This document shows positions 7,544 through 8,275 of a stretch of 8,275 nucleotides of DNA, in pieces. Both the position numbers and the translations under genes were made by a program. The stretch's first letter is position 1, and each line of letters begins with the position of its first letter. A model generated the notes under the pieces. It ran no database searches and was not told the DNA's origin. It saw nothing but the letters and a program-made list of their open reading frames with translations. Source of the DNA: an uncultured Acidobacteriota bacterium. GTDB taxonomy: Bacteria; Acidobacteriota; Terriglobia; Terriglobales; Acidobacteriaceae. The stretch lies in contig CAIZGA010000530.1 of the NCBI GenBank assembly GCA_903932385.1, positions 1-8,275 on the forward strand, given 5' to 3'.

Positions 7544-7606
7544 CTCCTGCGGACACCGATCTAGCCAACAGAGGCGCAGAACGGGCGCAATGGGTGAAAG
7601 TGCCTC

Positions 7607-7628
7607 GCGGATCCAGCGCAAGATCCGC
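7607..7628 (-). repeat. 22-bp inverted repeat, operator-like or leader hairpin
   Basis: GCGGATC and GATCCGC are perfect 7-bp arms separated by eight bases, in the leader about 75-95 bases before the permease start. Size and symmetry would suit a dimeric repressor site (TetR-type operators are often like this), or a GC-rich RNA hairpin with an 8-nt loop. It lies well downstream of the predicted start point. Confidence 0.4.
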
Positions 7629-7665
7629 AAGAATCAGCGGCTGGCCGGGGCGAGGCGGGTGTCAG

Positions 7666-7719
7666 TTGCATGCATCTCTGGCAAGCACGCGAAAGAGGTA
7701 CTTCAGAGATTAGATGCAA
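7666..7719 (-). repeat. Long imperfect inverted repeat in the efflux operon leader
   Basis: On the plus strand TTGCAT (7666-7671) pairs with ATGCAA (7714-7719), and ATCTCTG (7674-7680) pairs with CAGAGAT (7704-7710). The two stems are stacked across a small internal loop (2 by 3 nt) around a 23-nt apical loop. The 13 base pairs form a plausible stem in the predicted leader RNA of the efflux operon. Role unknown. Confidence 0.4.
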
Positions 7720-7764
7720 ACTGTCGAAATAATGACTCACACTGCACGTATGCAATACACCAAC

Positions 7765-7792
7765 ATTATAGCGGTGGTGAATGGAGTGCGAA
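7765..7792 (-). promoter_or_regulatory. Sigma70-like promoter of the efflux operon
   Basis: The minus strand has a perfect -10 box TATAAT (plus-strand 7765-7770) and, 16 bases upstream, TTCGCA (7787-7792), matching TTGACA at four of six positions. Transcription would begin near 7758 and run left into the permease gene, with a leader of about 227 nt. This is the best promoter match in the interval. The -35 is only moderate, so a regulator may assist. Confidence 0.5.
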
Positions 7793-7834
7793 GTATGGCG
7801 ATTGTCCTAGCAGCGCGGCGAAATGCGGATACGA

Positions 7835-8275
7835 CTATGAATTTTTGCCGCAGCAAAGTTTGAATTTTTTGCCGCTGCCGCAGGGGCAGGGATCATTGCG
7901 ACCGGCAGTGGCGAGAGCGCGGTGATGGTCTTCTGCCGCGACCATGCGCATGACGTTGGCCGGGGCGCGCATGGCAGCCAGTTCCGCAGCCATGAACCGC
8001 ATGTACGGGTCGACATGTTTGAAGAAATGCTTGTAGCCGGCGCAAAGGTAGTTGAGGCCGGGCTCGCCGTCAGGAGTTTTGAGGAAGCGATGCTTGGGGC
8101 ATTCGCCATTGCAGGCGAAGCGAACTTCGCATTCGCGGCAATACTTAGGCAGCAGCGTTTCTTTTTCTTCGCCAAAGCGCTGCTGCTGCAGCGATGTGAC
8201 CATGGACTCCAGCGGCGAGTCCATAATGTTGCCGAGTTTGTTTTTGGGATAGACGAAATGGTCACAGGAATATAA
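7835..8275 (-). CDS. Anaerobic sulfatase-maturase-like radical SAM/SPASM protein with SEC-C tail (C-terminal fragment)
   Basis: The frame is open to the right edge, so the gene starts outside the window and only the last 146 residues are visible. They begin [17 protein letters not shown], a signature of anaerobic sulfatase-maturating enzymes (AslB/anSME), which use a radical SAM cluster to turn a Cys or Ser of a sulfatase into formylglycine. A SPASM-type cysteine set follows: C46, C49, C55, C59 and C78 (spacing 2, 5, 3, 18) with C4 upstream, expected to bind auxiliary [4Fe-4S] clusters; [10 protein letters not shown] is typical. A linker (about 100-124) leads to [16 protein letters not shown], a SEC-C zinc motif (C130, C132, C141, C142). 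An internal ATG at 8224 is not the true start because the conserved SCDHF block lies before it. The radical SAM CX3CX2C motif is out of view, so the exact activity is inferred; no sulfatase gene is in the window. Confidence 0.88.
   Translation of the reverse strand, partial: LYSCDHFVYPKNKLGNIMDSPLESMVTSLQQQRFGEEKETLLPKYCRECEVRFACNGECPKHRFLKTPDGEPGLNYLCAGYKHFFKHVDPYMRFMAAELAAMRAPANVMRMVAAEDHHRALATAGRNDPCPCGSGKKFKLCCGKNS

Larger units (their letters stand above)
7532..7834. other. Non-coding interval upstream of the efflux operon
   Basis: This 303-base stretch lies between the stop of the SEC-C-tailed maturase-like gene and the permease start. No convincing gene was found on either strand; the longest frame reading with the operon (64 codons, TTG start at 7755) has no recognisable features or ribosome site. 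It contains a sigma70-like promoter reading left, two longer inverted repeats in the predicted leader, and the short repeat at the permease ribosome site. No rho-independent terminator with a T-run was seen after the maturase-like gene. Confidence 0.7.

Noticed and set aside
7561..7755. Possible 64-codon leader peptide before the permease gene
   Set aside because: It starts with TTG almost at the predicted transcript end, has no ribosome site and no regulatory-peptide pattern such as repeated codons.
8210..8224. ATG at 8224 as the start of a 129-residue SEC-C protein
   Set aside because: The 17 codons before it are open to the window edge and encode the conserved maturase block [10 protein letters not shown], so the gene is a fragment of a longer protein.

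Overview
The window is a stretch of a bacterial chromosome of moderately high G+C (by eye 55-60%). All six recognisable protein genes lie on the minus strand, so biological order runs from the right end of the window to the left. The mix suggests a Gram-negative, didermic bacterium: an RND efflux pump with an outer-membrane lipoprotein channel, a multihaem c-type cytochrome feeding a quinone-linked membrane complex, and an anaerobic sulfatase-maturase-like radical SAM protein with a SEC-C tail. Acidobacteriota would fit this combination, but that is an impression from protein flavour and not a proof.

Right end (7835-8275): the C-terminal 146 residues of a radical SAM/SPASM protein of the anaerobic sulfatase-maturating enzyme type, with a SEC-C zinc motif at its extreme C-terminus. 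Its start and its radical SAM core lie outside the window. A 303-base non-coding stretch follows (7532-7834). It holds a good sigma70-like promoter reading left, a predicted leader of about 227 nt with two inverted repeats able to form hairpins, and a small inverted repeat that exactly fills the gap between the ribosome binding site and the start codon of the next gene.

Middle (1583-7531): a complete tripartite RND efflux operon in the order inner-membrane permease, periplasmic adaptor, outer-membrane channel lipoprotein. The genes are tightly packed (19-nt gap, then a 1-nt TAATG overlap). The permease keeps the Asp-Asp pair of TM4 but appears to lack the TM10 lysine of AcrB-type drug pumps. 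The substrate cannot be named from the sequence.

Left (1-1379): a second operon made of a membrane-anchored tetrahaem cytochrome c, a Tat-exported ferredoxin with four [4Fe-4S] cluster motifs, and the N-terminus of an NrfD/PsrC-type quinone-binding membrane protein that runs off the left edge. Cytochrome and ferredoxin genes overlap by 4 nt (ATGA). Together they look like a periplasm-facing quinol:cytochrome electron-transfer module related to NrfBCD, DsrJOP or Cbc4-type complexes; no catalytic subunit is visible. The 203-base gap in front of this operon contains a perfect CRP-type palindrome (TGTGA-N6-TCACA) about 40 bases upstream of a plausible start point, which suggests control by a CRP/FNR-family regulator. 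No transposons, CRISPR arrays, tRNAs or rRNAs were seen. The window looks like ordinary chromosome with some well-defined regulatory sites, not an obvious new system.
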